From the NCBI GenBank assembly GCA_964429655.1, contig CAYSCZ010000040.1, forward strand, positions 1 through 29,697: a stretch of DNA of 29,697 bases, written 5' to 3'. Under the pieces are notes generated by a model that saw only the letters and a program-made list of their open reading frames with translations, was not told where the DNA came from and searched no databases. The first letter of the stretch is position 1. The number at the start of each line of letters is the position of its first letter. This DNA is from CAYSCZ01 sp964429655 (lineage in GTDB: Bacteria > Bacteroidota > Bacteroidia > Cytophagales > Cyclobacteriaceae). Position numbers and translations under genes: made by a program. Of the stretch, positions 7,586 through 15,760 are shown one piece after another.

Positions 7586-7593
7586 CAAAGATA
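7586..7593 (-). promoter_or_regulatory. -7 box upstream of the 28-residue membrane peptide
   Basis: The minus strand reads TATCTTTG, matching TAnnTTTG. Transcription would start near 7579, leaving a leader of about 24 bases before the ATG at 7555. A -33 TTG at ideal distance is not evident. Confidence 0.5.
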
Positions 7594-7914
7594 AAGGAGC
7601 CAATCAGAAAGAGGGAAGTACAATTATGAAGGTTAGGTAAAGCTTTTAGATCACGGTTTTATAGAGGTTTATTTAATCCAATACATCATTTGTTTTTAAT
7701 CAAATAATTGGTATTCAGTAAATTATAATTATTGAAGTCATTTTTCATCATTTTGTACCTGCTACACTTGTAGTTATTTAGTAAGACTAACACAGGATAT
7801 TTTTAATTTTTTTTTTGATTTCACAATGCAAAAGCCACATACTCATCCCCTGATTTTTTCATCCAACGTTCCGGCCATAATCATAATGGATGCAAGAAAC
7901 CTCTGACCATTATT
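7594..7914. other. intergenic stretch with no supported gene
   Basis: This AT-rich region of 321 bases lies between the micropeptide promoter and the end of the response regulator gene. Only very short open frames occur (for example 26 codons at 7826-7906, plus strand), without coding character or promoter. It contains homopolymer A/T runs near 7804-7816. I see no RNA gene or strong hairpin. Confidence 0.5.
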
Positions 7915-8277
7915 TCACAAATATCGTAATAGCGTCTTTTGGATATGATCATATTCATATGGTTTCCTGAAAACATCTAAAACGACTTTTTCTTTCAAGG
8001 CTGATTTAATTTCATCATCTACATTGTAGCCAGTTAGTAAAAAACATTTTACCTCCTGCAGGTAGGTATTGTATTGTTTTAAAAACTCCAGGCCATTCAT
8101 GTCTGGCATTCCAAGATCAGTGATCAATGCATCGATTTTTTGATCGGGATTTTTAACTATTCTTTTTGCCTCGGCAATTGTGCTGGCTGTCAAGACATTA
8201 AAAGTTTTCTCAAATCTATTTTCCAGCACAAAAAGATTAATCTCCTGATCATCTATAAATAAAATTGTTTTGTTCAT
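7915..8277 (-). CDS. single-domain (CheY-like) response regulator, orphan
   Basis: The 120 residues form a receiver domain alone. The acidic pocket is FIDDQE (Asp9, Asp10). The phospho-acceptor is Asp54 in LITDLGMPDMNGLEFL, Thr82 is in FLLTGYN, and Lys105 is in FRKPYEYD. All catalytic residues of the family are present, so it should be phosphorylated. There is no output domain and no histidine kinase in the window, so it probably works by protein contact or in a phosphorelay with a hybrid kinase elsewhere. Its gene reads toward the empty stretch at 7594-7914 and is transcribed away from the downstream small helical protein gene. Confidence 0.92.
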   Translation of the reverse strand: MNKTILFIDDQEINLFVLENRFEKTFNVLTASTIAEAKRIVKNPDQKIDALITDLGMPDMNGLEFLKQYNTYLQEVKCFLLTGYNVDDEIKSALKEKVVLDVFRKPYEYDHIQKTLLRYL

Positions 8278-8461
8278 AAAATGGTGCTTACTACGTTATG
8301 GCATCGTATCCTGAATAATATATTAATAATATCTAAATTAATGTAGGTAAATTGATAAAAAAATCGATTTACATTAAAATTCATAGATCTTATTTTGTTG
8401 ACCGGGAAAAAATTATATTTCTCAAATAATCTAAATTGTTATAACTTCCAAAAAAAATACC

Positions 8462-8761
8462 ATGGATGAATCAACAAAAGGTCAGGTAGAGGAACTATTA
8501 CAGGAATTAGGAAAGAAAATAGATCATTTAATAGAAGAAGCAAGAGGGGCGAAAGATCACGTCAGGGATGAGGTTGAAGAAAAAATAGAGGAATTAAAAA
8601 ATCGCAAAGAAATAATAGAAAAAGAAATTGAAGCCTATAAAAAACAAAGTGAACCAAAATGGCATGAATTTAAATTGCATTTGAACCACGCACTTGAAGA
8701 ACTTAAAAAAGCTGCAGAGGTGATCTTTAAAAGTGACAATACCAATAAAGGCACTCAGTAA
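8462..8761 (+). CDS. small highly charged helical (coiled-coil) protein
   Basis: A 99-residue protein with no signal peptide or membrane segment. It is almost entirely Glu/Lys-rich amphipathic helix, with heptad-like spacing in VEELLQELGKKIDHLIEEA and EEKIEELKNRKEIIEKEIEA, and a second helix HLNHALEELKKAAEVIF. It resembles apolipoprotein- or stalk-like helical proteins but belongs to no family I can name. Its stop is 3 bases before the start codon of the ABC-F gene, so the two are co-translated. The ABC-F protein also ends in a coiled coil, so a physical partnership is a reasonable but untested inference. Confidence 0.75.
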   Translation: MDESTKGQVEELLQELGKKIDHLIEEARGAKDHVRDEVEEKIEELKNRKEIIEKEIEAYKKQSEPKWHEFKLHLNHALEELKKAAEVIFKSDNTNKGTQ

Positions 8762-8764
8762 TGA

Positions 8765-10630
8765 ATGAATTATTTATCGGTTGAAAGTATCTCCAAAAGT
8801 TTTGGGGACAATATACTTTTTGATGACATTTCTTTTGGGTTAAACAAAGGCGAGAAAGCCACGTTGGTGGGCGTAAATGGTTCTGGTAAATCCACATTGC
8901 TTAAAATAATTTCAGGGGATGAATCTCCGGACCATGGAAATATTTCGTTAAGGAAAGGAATTAGTGTTGCATACCTGCCACAACAGCCAATACTTACCGG
9001 AACTCAATCCATCATGGATTTTATCTTTGACTCAGAAGATGAAAAAGTAAAATCAATAAAAGCATATGAACAATTTATCACATCCGGTATATATGACCCT
9101 GAGGCACTGCAGATGCTCATTGATAAATTGGATGCTACCAACGCATGGGATTATGAAAGGCTTATTAAGGAGATATTGGGAAAGCTTCAGATACATGACC
9201 TCACGAGGCGAATTAATGAATTATCTGGAGGACAACAGAAAAGGGTGGCCCTTGGTAAATCACTTGTTTCCCAGCCAGATCTAATCATCCTCGATGAGCC
9301 AACCAACCATATTGATCAGGATACTATTGAATGGCTGGAGGATTATCTGCAAACTTCCACCATCTCTATCTTGATGGTAACACATGACCGATATTTTTTA
9401 GAAAGGATAAGTAATCAAATTCTTGAGTTGGACAACCATAGAATTTTTCAGTACAAAGGGGGTTATTCCTATTTTCTCGAAAAAAAATCTGATCGGGAAT
9501 CAATGCTTGCCCAGGAAGTATCTAAAGCAAAGAACCTATACAAAAAGGAGATAGAATGGCTTAGGAGACAGCCAAAAGCAAGGGGCACCAAGGCAAAGTA
9601 TCGCGTAGAGAATGTAGGGAAAATTAAAGATAAAGCGACGCAAAAACAAGGTAAAGCCCAGGTTGAATTGAAGGTCGAGGCTTCCAGGCAGGGCAAAAAA
9701 ATCCTTGAATTAAAGAATATATCAAAATCATTTGAGGAAGAGAATTTATTTTCAGGGTTCTCATACACTTTTAAAAAGCAAGATAAGATAGGCATTGTTG
9801 GTAAAAATGGTACCGGTAAAACTACATTCTTGAAGATTTTGACAGGATTAATCAAACCGGATAATGGAGAAATAATTGCCGGGCAAAACACTAAATTTGG
9901 ATACTACACACAGTCAGAGATCGCCTTCAAGCCAGGCCAAAAAGTAATCGAAGCGGTACAGGAAGTTACTGAAGTAGTTAAAATAGACAAAAATAATGAG
10001 ATAAGTGTTTCTCAGTTTCTTAATCATTTTTTATTCAGTCCAAAGAGGCAATATGATTATATCGAGAAACTCAGTGGTGGCGAAAAAAGAAGGCTACAAT
10101 TACTTCTTGTCCTTATAAAACAACCCAACTTTTTAATTCTTGATGAGCCAACAAATGACCTGGACATTATGACTTTGAATATACTCGAGGAGTATTTGGA
10201 GCATTTTCAGGGGAGTGTATTAATTGTTTCTCATGACCGCTATTTTCTGGATCGGTTAGTGGATCATTTATTTGTTTTTGAGGGCCATGGACTGATCAGA
10301 GACTTTCATGGTAATTATAGTGACTACAGACAACTCATTAAAACTAATAGGGAAGAGGATAACGATATTGTTAAGAAAGAAGATAATGTCAAAAAAGTTA
10401 AGACCAAAAAGACCGGCTTGAGTTTTAGTGAACAACGCGAAATAAAAAACCTGGAAAGTGATATATCCAAACTGGAATTGAGGAAAAAAGAACTGGAGGA
10501 GAAGCTTAATTCAGGTGAGCAGAACCATGTAAAACTGTTTGACTGGTCTGAGGAACTAGAAAAAGTTAATGAGGCACTGGATGAAAAAGAGCTTAGATGG
10601 TTGATTCTGGAAGAGAAGGGAAATGAATAA
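8765..10630 (+). CDS. uup: ABC-F family ATPase, Uup type
   Basis: A 621-residue soluble protein with two ABC domains and no membrane segments, typical of ABC-F proteins that bind the ribosomal E site or, for Uup, act in ribosome function and genome maintenance. First domain: Walker A GVNGSGKST (36-44), signature LSGGQ (153-157), Walker B LIILDEPT (173-180). Second domain: Walker A GKNGTGKTT (346-354), signature LSGGE (436-440), LILDEPT (457-463). The linker at about 240-310 is the charged P-site interaction motif region. The C-terminal extension (about 555-620) is a Lys/Glu-rich coiled coil, the Uup CTD feature. The nearer ATG at 8761 is in another frame and stops at once, so 8765 is the start. 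It follows the small helical protein gene by 3 bases and ends at a strong hairpin. Confidence 0.92.
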   Translation: MNYLSVESISKSFGDNILFDDISFGLNKGEKATLVGVNGSGKSTLLKIISGDESPDHGNISLRKGISVAYLPQQPILTGTQSIMDFIFDSEDEKVKSIKAYEQFITSGIYDPEALQMLIDKLDATNAWDYERLIKEILGKLQIHDLTRRINELSGGQQKRVALGKSLVSQPDLIILDEPTNHIDQDTIEWLEDYLQTSTISILMVTHDRYFLERISNQILELDNHRIFQYKGGYSYFLEKKSDRESMLAQEVSKAKNLYKKEIEWLRRQPKARGTKAKYRVENVGKIKDKATQKQGKAQVELKVEASRQGKKILELKNISKSFEEENLFSGFSYTFKKQDKIGIVGKNGTGKTTFLKILTGLIKPDNGEIIAGQNTKFGYYTQSEIAFKPGQKVIEAVQEVTEVVKIDKNNEISVSQFLNHFLFSPKRQYDYIEKLSGGEKRRLQLLLVLIKQPNFLILDEPTNDLDIMTLNILEEYLEHFQGSVLIVSHDRYFLDRLVDHLFVFEGHGLIRDFHGNYSDYRQLIKTNREEDNDIVKKEDNVKKVKTKKTGLSFSEQREIKNLESDISKLELRKKELEEKLNSGEQNHVKLFDWSEELEKVNEALDEKELRWLILEEKGNE

Positions 10631-10634
10631 AAAA

Positions 10635-10661
10635 TAGTGTCTCAATATTTCTGAGACACTA
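10635..10661. terminator. bidirectional intrinsic terminator between convergent genes
   Basis: A perfect 10-bp stem, TAGTGTCTCA (10635-10644) with TGAGACACTA (10652-10661), encloses a 7-base loop. On the minus strand it is followed by TTTTT (10634-10630), a proper U-tract for the small secreted-protein gene. On the plus strand it lies 4 bases after the ABC-F stop but has a weaker T-tract. Confidence 0.85.
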
Positions 10662-10675
10662 ATTTACCTTTAAAA

Positions 10676-11095
10676 TTATCCACCAAAAGCAATCTGATCA
10701 CGATATTGTTGATATTTAACCTTCATTTCCCCTTTTACTGCAGTTCTCACCGCCTTGTAAATTGAGGCACTCCCGAGCATTTTGGTAGCCAGGTCACTGT
10801 TCACACTTTTTATCGCTTCTGTTCGACTATTTTTCAGTTTATCAACAGTGGCCATAAATTGTTTTTCCCAATCTTGTCCTTCGGCACCTCCGGCTAATTC
10901 CTGGTAACGCGCTCCAGTCATTCCTTCTTGTTTTTTAATTAAGTCATTTACAGATCTGCTCAAGTCTGACTTCATTTGATCTATGACCTCGGTCATAAGA
11001 GCATACTTCCACAGATGCTCGTCTGTCACTTCCTGAGCTTTTGAGTAATTAACAAACAAAAAAAGCATGAAGCTGCATAAAATCAATTTTCTCAT
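10676..11095 (-). CDS. small secreted helical protein of unknown function
   Basis: The protein has 139 residues. The signal peptide MRKLILCSFMLFLFVNYSKA is followed by QEVTDE, the typical Bacteroidota cleavage context just before Gln. The mature part is mainly helical (YALMTEVIDQMKSDLSRSV, FMATVDKLKNSRTEAIKSV, KAVRTAVKGEMKVKYQQYRD) with no cysteine and no lipobox, so it is probably periplasmic or exported. No family is recognised. It is monocistronic: a -7 box lies 43 bases upstream and the shared hairpin at 10635-10661 lies downstream. Confidence 0.75.
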   Translation of the reverse strand: MRKLILCSFMLFLFVNYSKAQEVTDEHLWKYALMTEVIDQMKSDLSRSVNDLIKKQEGMTGARYQELAGGAEGQDWEKQFMATVDKLKNSRTEAIKSVNSDLATKMLGSASIYKAVRTAVKGEMKVKYQQYRDQIAFGG

Positions 11096-11137
11096 CTTTA
11101 AATTCTTTTTTTAGAGTTTAACAAATAATTACAAATT

Positions 11138-11145
11138 CAAAAATA
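11138..11145 (-). promoter_or_regulatory. -7 box for the small secreted-protein gene
   Basis: The minus strand reads TATTTTTG, matching TAnnTTTG, 43 bases upstream of the ATG at 11095. The surrounding DNA is very AT-rich, so a chance match is more likely here than at the other sites. Confidence 0.4.
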
Positions 11146-11306
11146 TATAGATGCCCATAAAGAAAACAGGGCTATTATTTTTTTAAAATAGTTTATTTTA
11201 ATTAATCCTTTAAAACACAATTTCTGTTTCAGATGATGCAACCTATCCATATTATTTTTCATTACCATAAAAAATACGCAACGTCGTTTCGGCTGTTAAA
11301 TATTTC

Positions 11307-11314
11307 TATCTTTG
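11307..11314 (+). promoter_or_regulatory. -7 box for the PorT-like barrel gene
   Basis: TATCTTTG matches TAnnTTTG exactly, with a TTTCG near 11287 as a possible weak -33 element. Transcription would begin near 11321. This excludes a TTG start codon at 11312, which lies inside the box, and supports the ATG at 11336. Confidence 0.6.
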
Positions 11315-11335
11315 CGGCTTTTAAAATATAGCGTG

Positions 11336-12040
11336 ATGGGATTAATGAGAAAGAGCATTTTAGTATTATTACTAATTACAATCATTAACGATCTGAATGG
11401 TCAGGATTCTGAAAGACTCTCTCGTCCTGATTTACCCGGTGATTTATTGATAGACATTGGTTTCAATTTTGTGCCCGATATGCCAGATACCCTGGATATA
11501 GGTTTTTGGGGTTCAAAATCTCTTGGGCTATACTATTCCCGGTATGTTCCATTATTTGGCAAGTTTTCATTTCATCCTGCTTTTGGATTAGGACTGGAAA
11601 AGTATAATTTCAGGGATGATAATGTTACCCTGGGGTTTGATGATGAAAATCAAGTTATACCAATTGACATTTCACCGTTAGAGCCTGCTAAGTCTAAGCT
11701 GGCAATCACATACCTTGACTTTCAGGCAGAATTCAGGTTTTATCCTAAAGGCACAGATCGTGGGGACGGATTTTTTATCGGTGCTGGCGGTTCGGCAGGC
11801 CTAAGGTTGGCCTCTCATACAAAAGTAAATTTTGAAGATGATGGCAATCTGGTAAAAGAAAAGATAAAGAGGTCGTTCAATTTATCGGTCGTAAGATATT
11901 CAGCGCATGGAAGGGTAGGATGGCGGGGTATAAACTTTTTTTATAAGGCTTATCTTTCTAATCTATTTGATGCCGGAGAAGCACCGTTAAATGAAAACTC
12001 AACCACTTTTACCATAGGTCTGTCGTTGAATGGTTTTTAG
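11336..12040 (+). CDS. PorT-like outer-membrane beta-barrel protein
   Basis: The chosen ATG (11336) gives 234 residues. An in-frame TTG at 11312 would add eight, but it lies inside the -7 promoter box. A further in-frame ATG at 11345 (MRKSILVLLL) is also possible. The signal peptide MRKSILVLLLITIINDLNG precedes QDSERL. The mature chain shows alternating aromatic/glycine strands (LGLYYSRYVPLFGKFSFHP, GFFIGAGGSAGLRLASH) and a C-terminal TFTIGLSLNGF, typical of small PorT/OMP_b-brl_2 barrels of Bacteroidota. No specific role can be assigned. Its stop overlaps the stop of the convergent membrane-protein gene by 4 bases (12037-12040), with no terminator between. Confidence 0.75.
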   Translation: MGLMRKSILVLLLITIINDLNGQDSERLSRPDLPGDLLIDIGFNFVPDMPDTLDIGFWGSKSLGLYYSRYVPLFGKFSFHPAFGLGLEKYNFRDDNVTLGFDDENQVIPIDISPLEPAKSKLAITYLDFQAEFRFYPKGTDRGDGFFIGAGGSAGLRLASHTKVNFEDDGNLVKEKIKRSFNLSVVRYSAHGRVGWRGINFFYKAYLSNLFDAGEAPLNENSTTFTIGLSLNGF

Positions 12041-12654
12041 ATTAATATCATCCCTAAATAGCCAACCAACGATCCCAGAAATGCACTCAGCGTAATCTCA
12101 CTGACATCATATCGTTGAAAATATAGCCGGGAGGTCATTATCAATCCGCACATAATGATTAATAAAATAAGGGGGTATAATAAATCATAACCGGGATAGT
12201 GCCGTGTCAGGCCAAATATTATGCCTGGGGCGGCACAATATGATATTGTATGAGCGCTAAATTTTGAGATAAAAAGAAGCACGGTCAATAGGAGAGAGAG
12301 CATGCAAAAAACTATGAAAATACTTGCTATGTTTCCATTTATGCGGAATTTATAGATCAAAAAATAAGTAGTTATCCCATAGAATACGGTTATAAATAAA
12401 AATGGCACAAATCTTTCTTTATGGTTTTTCAGTGAAAAACTATGAATTACACTGGTTAGCCAAAGAGACGTAATGCTCAATAAGGGTATAAAAAAGGTGG
12501 TAAGGAAAATTGTAAGTAGAAGATATGGAAGGTTATCATTGCTTATGGGTTCATATAACTCCGGCATATTAAGTATTAAAATTGCGTTGAGATATGTCGG
12601 GACCAATAAGGGATGTAGAAGATAAGGAAGTATCTGCATTAGTTTTTGAATCAC
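12037..12654 (-). CDS. PAP2-superfamily-like membrane protein with degenerate motifs
   Basis: A 205-residue integral membrane protein with about six hydrophobic segments. Its layout recalls the PAP2 phosphatase superfamily. KNHKERFVPF stands where KxxxxxxRP is expected, KFSAHTISYCAAPG where PSGH is expected, and SRLYFQRYDVSE where SRxxxxxHxxxD is expected. In the last motif the catalytic His is replaced by Tyr and the Asp by Glu, so a classical lipid-phosphatase mechanism is doubtful. Its start codon overlaps the end of rpoN by 4 bases (ATGA, 12651-12654), so the two are translationally coupled. The superfamily link is my reading of motifs and spacing. An uncharacterised membrane protein is the safe call. 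Confidence 0.55.
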   Translation of the reverse strand: MIQKLMQILPYLLHPLLVPTYLNAILILNMPELYEPISNDNLPYLLLTIFLTTFFIPLLSITSLWLTSVIHSFSLKNHKERFVPFLFITVFYGITTYFLIYKFRINGNIASIFIVFCMLSLLLTVLLFISKFSAHTISYCAAPGIIFGLTRHYPGYDLLYPLILLIIMCGLIMTSRLYFQRYDVSEITLSAFLGSLVGYLGMILI

Positions 12655-14102
12655 AATAGCTCTTTTCTTAGACGCGCAACAGGAATGTTTAATTGCTCCC
12701 GGTATTTGGCAACGGTTCTTCTGGCTATTTGATAACCTTCCCCTTGCAGTAATTTTTCAAGTTTGTCGTCAGATAAAGGCTTCTTCTTATCTTCATTATT
12801 TATAAATTCTTTCAGTTTATTTTTTACTTCCCGGCTACTTACATCCTCACCCGTATCAGTTGATATGCCCTCCGAAAAGAAATATTTAAGTGGGTATATA
12901 CCAAACTCTGTTTGCACTGATTTGCTGTTTGCCACACGTGAAACGGTGGAGATGTCCATATTTATTTTATCGGCTATATCCTTCAGTATCATTGGATGGA
13001 GCTTGGATTCATCACCATCCAAAAAGAAATCATATTGAAATTCAATGATCGCTTCCATGGTATGGAGGAGTGTTTGTTGACGTTGTTTTATAGCATCAAT
13101 AAACCATTTTGCTGCATCTAGTTTTTGCTTAACAAATGAAACGGTTTCCCTTAGTTTTTTATCTTTCTTTTTTGCCTTATCGTAAGTGTCGAGCATCTCA
13201 GAGTAAGACCTGCTTATATGAAGCTCAGGAGCATTTTTAGCATTAAGGCTCAACTCTATCTTACCATTGTTGTTGGTAACTATGAAGTCCGGGTGTAAAT
13301 ATTGATTACTTGCATTATTTTCCGGGTTATAGCCCGGCTTTGGATTTAAATGCGTGATGGCACTGATGGCTTTTTTAAAATTTTCCTCAGAACCCACATT
13401 TAATTTTCTTTTTATTTTGTCAAAATGTTTTTTGGTGAATTCATCAAAGCAGCCTGACACAATCCTGTGCGCTAAAGAAATAGAAGAATTAGATTCATCG
13501 TCTTCTAATTTTCTTTCAAGTTGAATAAGAAGGCATTCTTTGAGGTTTCTGGCGGCAATTCCCGAAGGATCAAAGTTATGAATCCTGGATAAGATATTTT
13601 TAACCTCGTCAAGCTCAACTTCGAGGCTTTGTGAGAAGGCCAGGTCATTTACGATTGCCCCCAGATCACGTCTTACGTACCCATCATTATCGATGCTTCC
13701 AATGATCTGCTTCCCAATCATATATTCCCTTTCAGTCAATCTAAGAAATCCTAACTGATTGATCAATAATTCCTGGAGGCTTGAACCAGAGGGCATCGGC
13801 AGGGACTTGTCATCTTCATCAGCACCAGGTCCGTCTCCTTGCATTTTATAGCCGCTATAGTCATCATTTAAATAATCATCGACATCGAAATCTGTTTGTT
13901 CACTTTCCTGTTCAGAAGTTTCTTCATATTCCTGGGATTCATCCTGCTCGAGGCTTCCTTCTTCCAGCGCGGGGTTGACTTCTAATTCTTCTTCAATCCT
14001 GGATTCCAATTCGGCCGTTGGAACCTGTAACAATTTTATAAATTGTATCTGCTGAGGACTCAGCTTTTGGCTTAAGGATTGTGTTAGGTTAAGTTTCTGC
14101 AT
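12651..14102 (-). CDS. rpoN: RNA polymerase sigma-54 factor RpoN
   Basis: The 483 residues have the full sigma-54 layout. Region I is the Gln/Leu-rich activator-contact segment MQKLNLTQSLSQKLSPQQIQ, followed by LEVNPALEE. Region II is an acidic linker rich in Glu, Asp and Gln (about 45-105). The core-binding domain follows (NHDF-type HNFDPSGIAARNLKECL), then the HTH, and finally the RpoN box ARRTVAKYRE (460-469) that reads the -24 element. It directs transcription from -24/-12 promoters and needs AAA+ activators, none of which is in this window. The gene overlaps the downstream membrane-protein gene and is divergent from asnS. A perfect -7 box upstream suggests housekeeping expression. Confidence 0.97.
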   Translation of the reverse strand: MQKLNLTQSLSQKLSPQQIQFIKLLQVPTAELESRIEEELEVNPALEEGSLEQDESQEYEETSEQESEQTDFDVDDYLNDDYSGYKMQGDGPGADEDDKSLPMPSGSSLQELLINQLGFLRLTEREYMIGKQIIGSIDNDGYVRRDLGAIVNDLAFSQSLEVELDEVKNILSRIHNFDPSGIAARNLKECLLIQLERKLEDDESNSSISLAHRIVSGCFDEFTKKHFDKIKRKLNVGSEENFKKAISAITHLNPKPGYNPENNASNQYLHPDFIVTNNNGKIELSLNAKNAPELHISRSYSEMLDTYDKAKKKDKKLRETVSFVKQKLDAAKWFIDAIKQRQQTLLHTMEAIIEFQYDFFLDGDESKLHPMILKDIADKINMDISTVSRVANSKSVQTEFGIYPLKYFFSEGISTDTGEDVSSREVKNKLKEFINNEDKKKPLSDDKLEKLLQGEGYQIARRTVAKYREQLNIPVARLRKELL

Positions 14103-14121
14103 ATCACCACAAATCTTATAC

Positions 14122-14129
14122 CAAAGTTA
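14122..14129 (-). promoter_or_regulatory. -7 box upstream of rpoN
   Basis: The minus strand reads TAACTTTG, matching TAnnTTTG, 20 bases upstream of the rpoN ATG. Transcription would start near 14115, giving a very short leader. No clear -33 TTG is seen. Confidence 0.5.
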
Positions 14130-14194
14130 TTAAATATAGGTTTCTTTGATTATGTATTTAAATGTCCTTTTTTTGCCGCATATAATTAAAAACC

Positions 14195-15646
14195 GTGGAT
14201 AACAAGGAAAAATTAAGGATAAAAGGCATTTTAAATGCACCCCAAATCAAAGATGAAATAATGGTTAACGGTTGGGTAAAGACCAAACGTGGCAGCAAAA
14301 ATGTTTCTTTTATTGCCCTTAATGATGGTTCTTGCTTATCCAACCTTCAAGTGGTGGCAGATCACCAGTTATTCGATGAGGAACTATTAAAAAGGATAAC
14401 TTCAGGAAGTTGTATTTTAGCCAAAGGTTCATTAACGGAATCAGCCGGTGCCGGCCAAAAAGTTGAATTATTAGCCAAAGAAATAACATTGTTGGGGGAG
14501 GCAGATCCGGAGAAGTATCCTCTGCAACCCAAAAAGCATTCCATGGAATTTCTTAGGGAAAACGCACACCTAAGGGTTCGTACAAACACTTTCGGAGCTA
14601 TATATAGGGTACGCCATCAAATGATATTTGCTGTTCATAACTTTTTTCATAACAGGAATTTCTACAATATCCACACGCCAATCATCACCGGTTCTGATGC
14701 AGAAGGTGCCGGGGAAACCTTCCATGTGACGAGTTTCAATTTAACTCAAGTGCCGCTTCAGGATGATGGATCAATAAACTATGCAGAGGATTTTTTTGGG
14801 AAGGAAGCCAACCTGACCGTCTCTGGCCAGCTGGAGGTGGAGACAGCCGCTTTGGCCCTGTCAAATGTCTATACCTTTGGCCCCACCTTTAGAGCTGAGA
14901 ACTCTAATACAACGAGGCACCTTGCAGAATTTTGGATGATAGAGCCGGAGATGGCATTTTATGATATCCATGATAATATTAGACTGGCTGAAGAATTGGT
15001 GAAATATGTTGTGGATCAGGCACTTAAAAATTGCGAAGAGGACCTGAACTTTCTGGATAACCGTGCAAAGGAAGAAGAAAAATCAAAACCTCAGCAAGAT
15101 AGAAGTGAATTAGGATTGTTGGATAGGTTGAGATTTGTCATAGAAAACGAATTTGAAAGAATCACCTATACAGATGCCATTGATATTCTCAAGAACTCAA
15201 AGTCCAATAAAAAGAGGAAGTTTAAGTATTTGATTGAAGGCTGGGGAACTGACTTACAATCAGAGCATGAGCGTTATCTGGTTGAGAAGCACTTTAAAAA
15301 ACCGGTCACTGTTTATGATTACCCAAAAGATTTAAAGGCCTTTTACATGCGTCAAAATGACGATGGTAAAACAGTCGCAGCCATGGACCTTTTGTTTCCG
15401 GGAATAGGAGAAATTGTTGGTGGTTCACAGCGAGAAGAGCGCTTAGATAAGCTTACGCAACGAATGAAGGAAATGGATATACCGGAAGAAGACTTGTGGT
15501 GGTATCTTGACACCAGAAGGTTTGGTTCGGCCCCTCACAGTGGCTTCGGGCTTGGCTTTGAACGAATGATACAATTTATCACGGGTATGAATAATATCAG
15601 AGATGTAATACCATTTCCTCGTACACCGGGAAATGCTGAATTCTAA
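14195..15646 (+). CDS. asnS: asparaginyl-tRNA synthetase
   Basis: A 483-residue class IIb aminoacyl-tRNA synthetase that charges tRNA-Asn in the cytoplasm. An N-terminal OB-fold anticodon-binding domain (about 18-110, IMVNGWVKTKRGSKNVSFI) is followed by the catalytic core. Motif 2 is TFRAENSNTTRHLAEFWMIE and motif 3 is GFGLGFERMIQFITGMNNIRD. TPIITGSDAEGAGETF and VIPFPRTPG identify AsnRS rather than AspRS. The start is GTG: an in-frame TAA lies four codons upstream and the first in-frame ATG (14264) would cut into the OB fold. It is divergent from rpoN with 92 bases between. Confidence 0.97.
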   Translation: MDNKEKLRIKGILNAPQIKDEIMVNGWVKTKRGSKNVSFIALNDGSCLSNLQVVADHQLFDEELLKRITSGSCILAKGSLTESAGAGQKVELLAKEITLLGEADPEKYPLQPKKHSMEFLRENAHLRVRTNTFGAIYRVRHQMIFAVHNFFHNRNFYNIHTPIITGSDAEGAGETFHVTSFNLTQVPLQDDGSINYAEDFFGKEANLTVSGQLEVETAALALSNVYTFGPTFRAENSNTTRHLAEFWMIEPEMAFYDIHDNIRLAEELVKYVVDQALKNCEEDLNFLDNRAKEEEKSKPQQDRSELGLLDRLRFVIENEFERITYTDAIDILKNSKSNKKRKFKYLIEGWGTDLQSEHERYLVEKHFKKPVTVYDYPKDLKAFYMRQNDDGKTVAAMDLLFPGIGEIVGGSQREERLDKLTQRMKEMDIPEEDLWWYLDTRRFGSAPHSGFGLGFERMIQFITGMNNIRDVIPFPRTPGNAEF

Positions 15647-15760
15647 GGTCAATATTTATTACTCAAAAATTAATTTTCCCTCCTATAATCAATCTTTAGC
15701 GATGCAGATATTGTTATTAAAGGGATAAAGCCTTTATTTAACCTAAAAAAATATTGAGAT

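Noticed and set aside
7826..7906. A 26-codon plus-strand frame near the response regulator gene
   Set aside because: Its composition is not protein-like (no hydrophobic or helical pattern), there is no promoter box, and it is antisense to the 3' flank of the regulator.
9469..9891. A 140-codon open frame on the minus strand inside the ABC-F gene
   Set aside because: It is antisense to a clearly coding, highly conserved region and shows no family features. It is a shadow frame, as are the other long antisense frames inside glnN, rpoN and the permease genes.
11312..11335. N-terminal extension of the PorT-like protein from a TTG codon
   Set aside because: The TTG lies in the promoter -7 box, and the added residues weaken the signal peptide.
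15719..15735. Hairpin AAAGG/CCTTT before ppc as a terminator of asnS
   Set aside because: The stem has only 5-6 weak pairs and no following T-tract.
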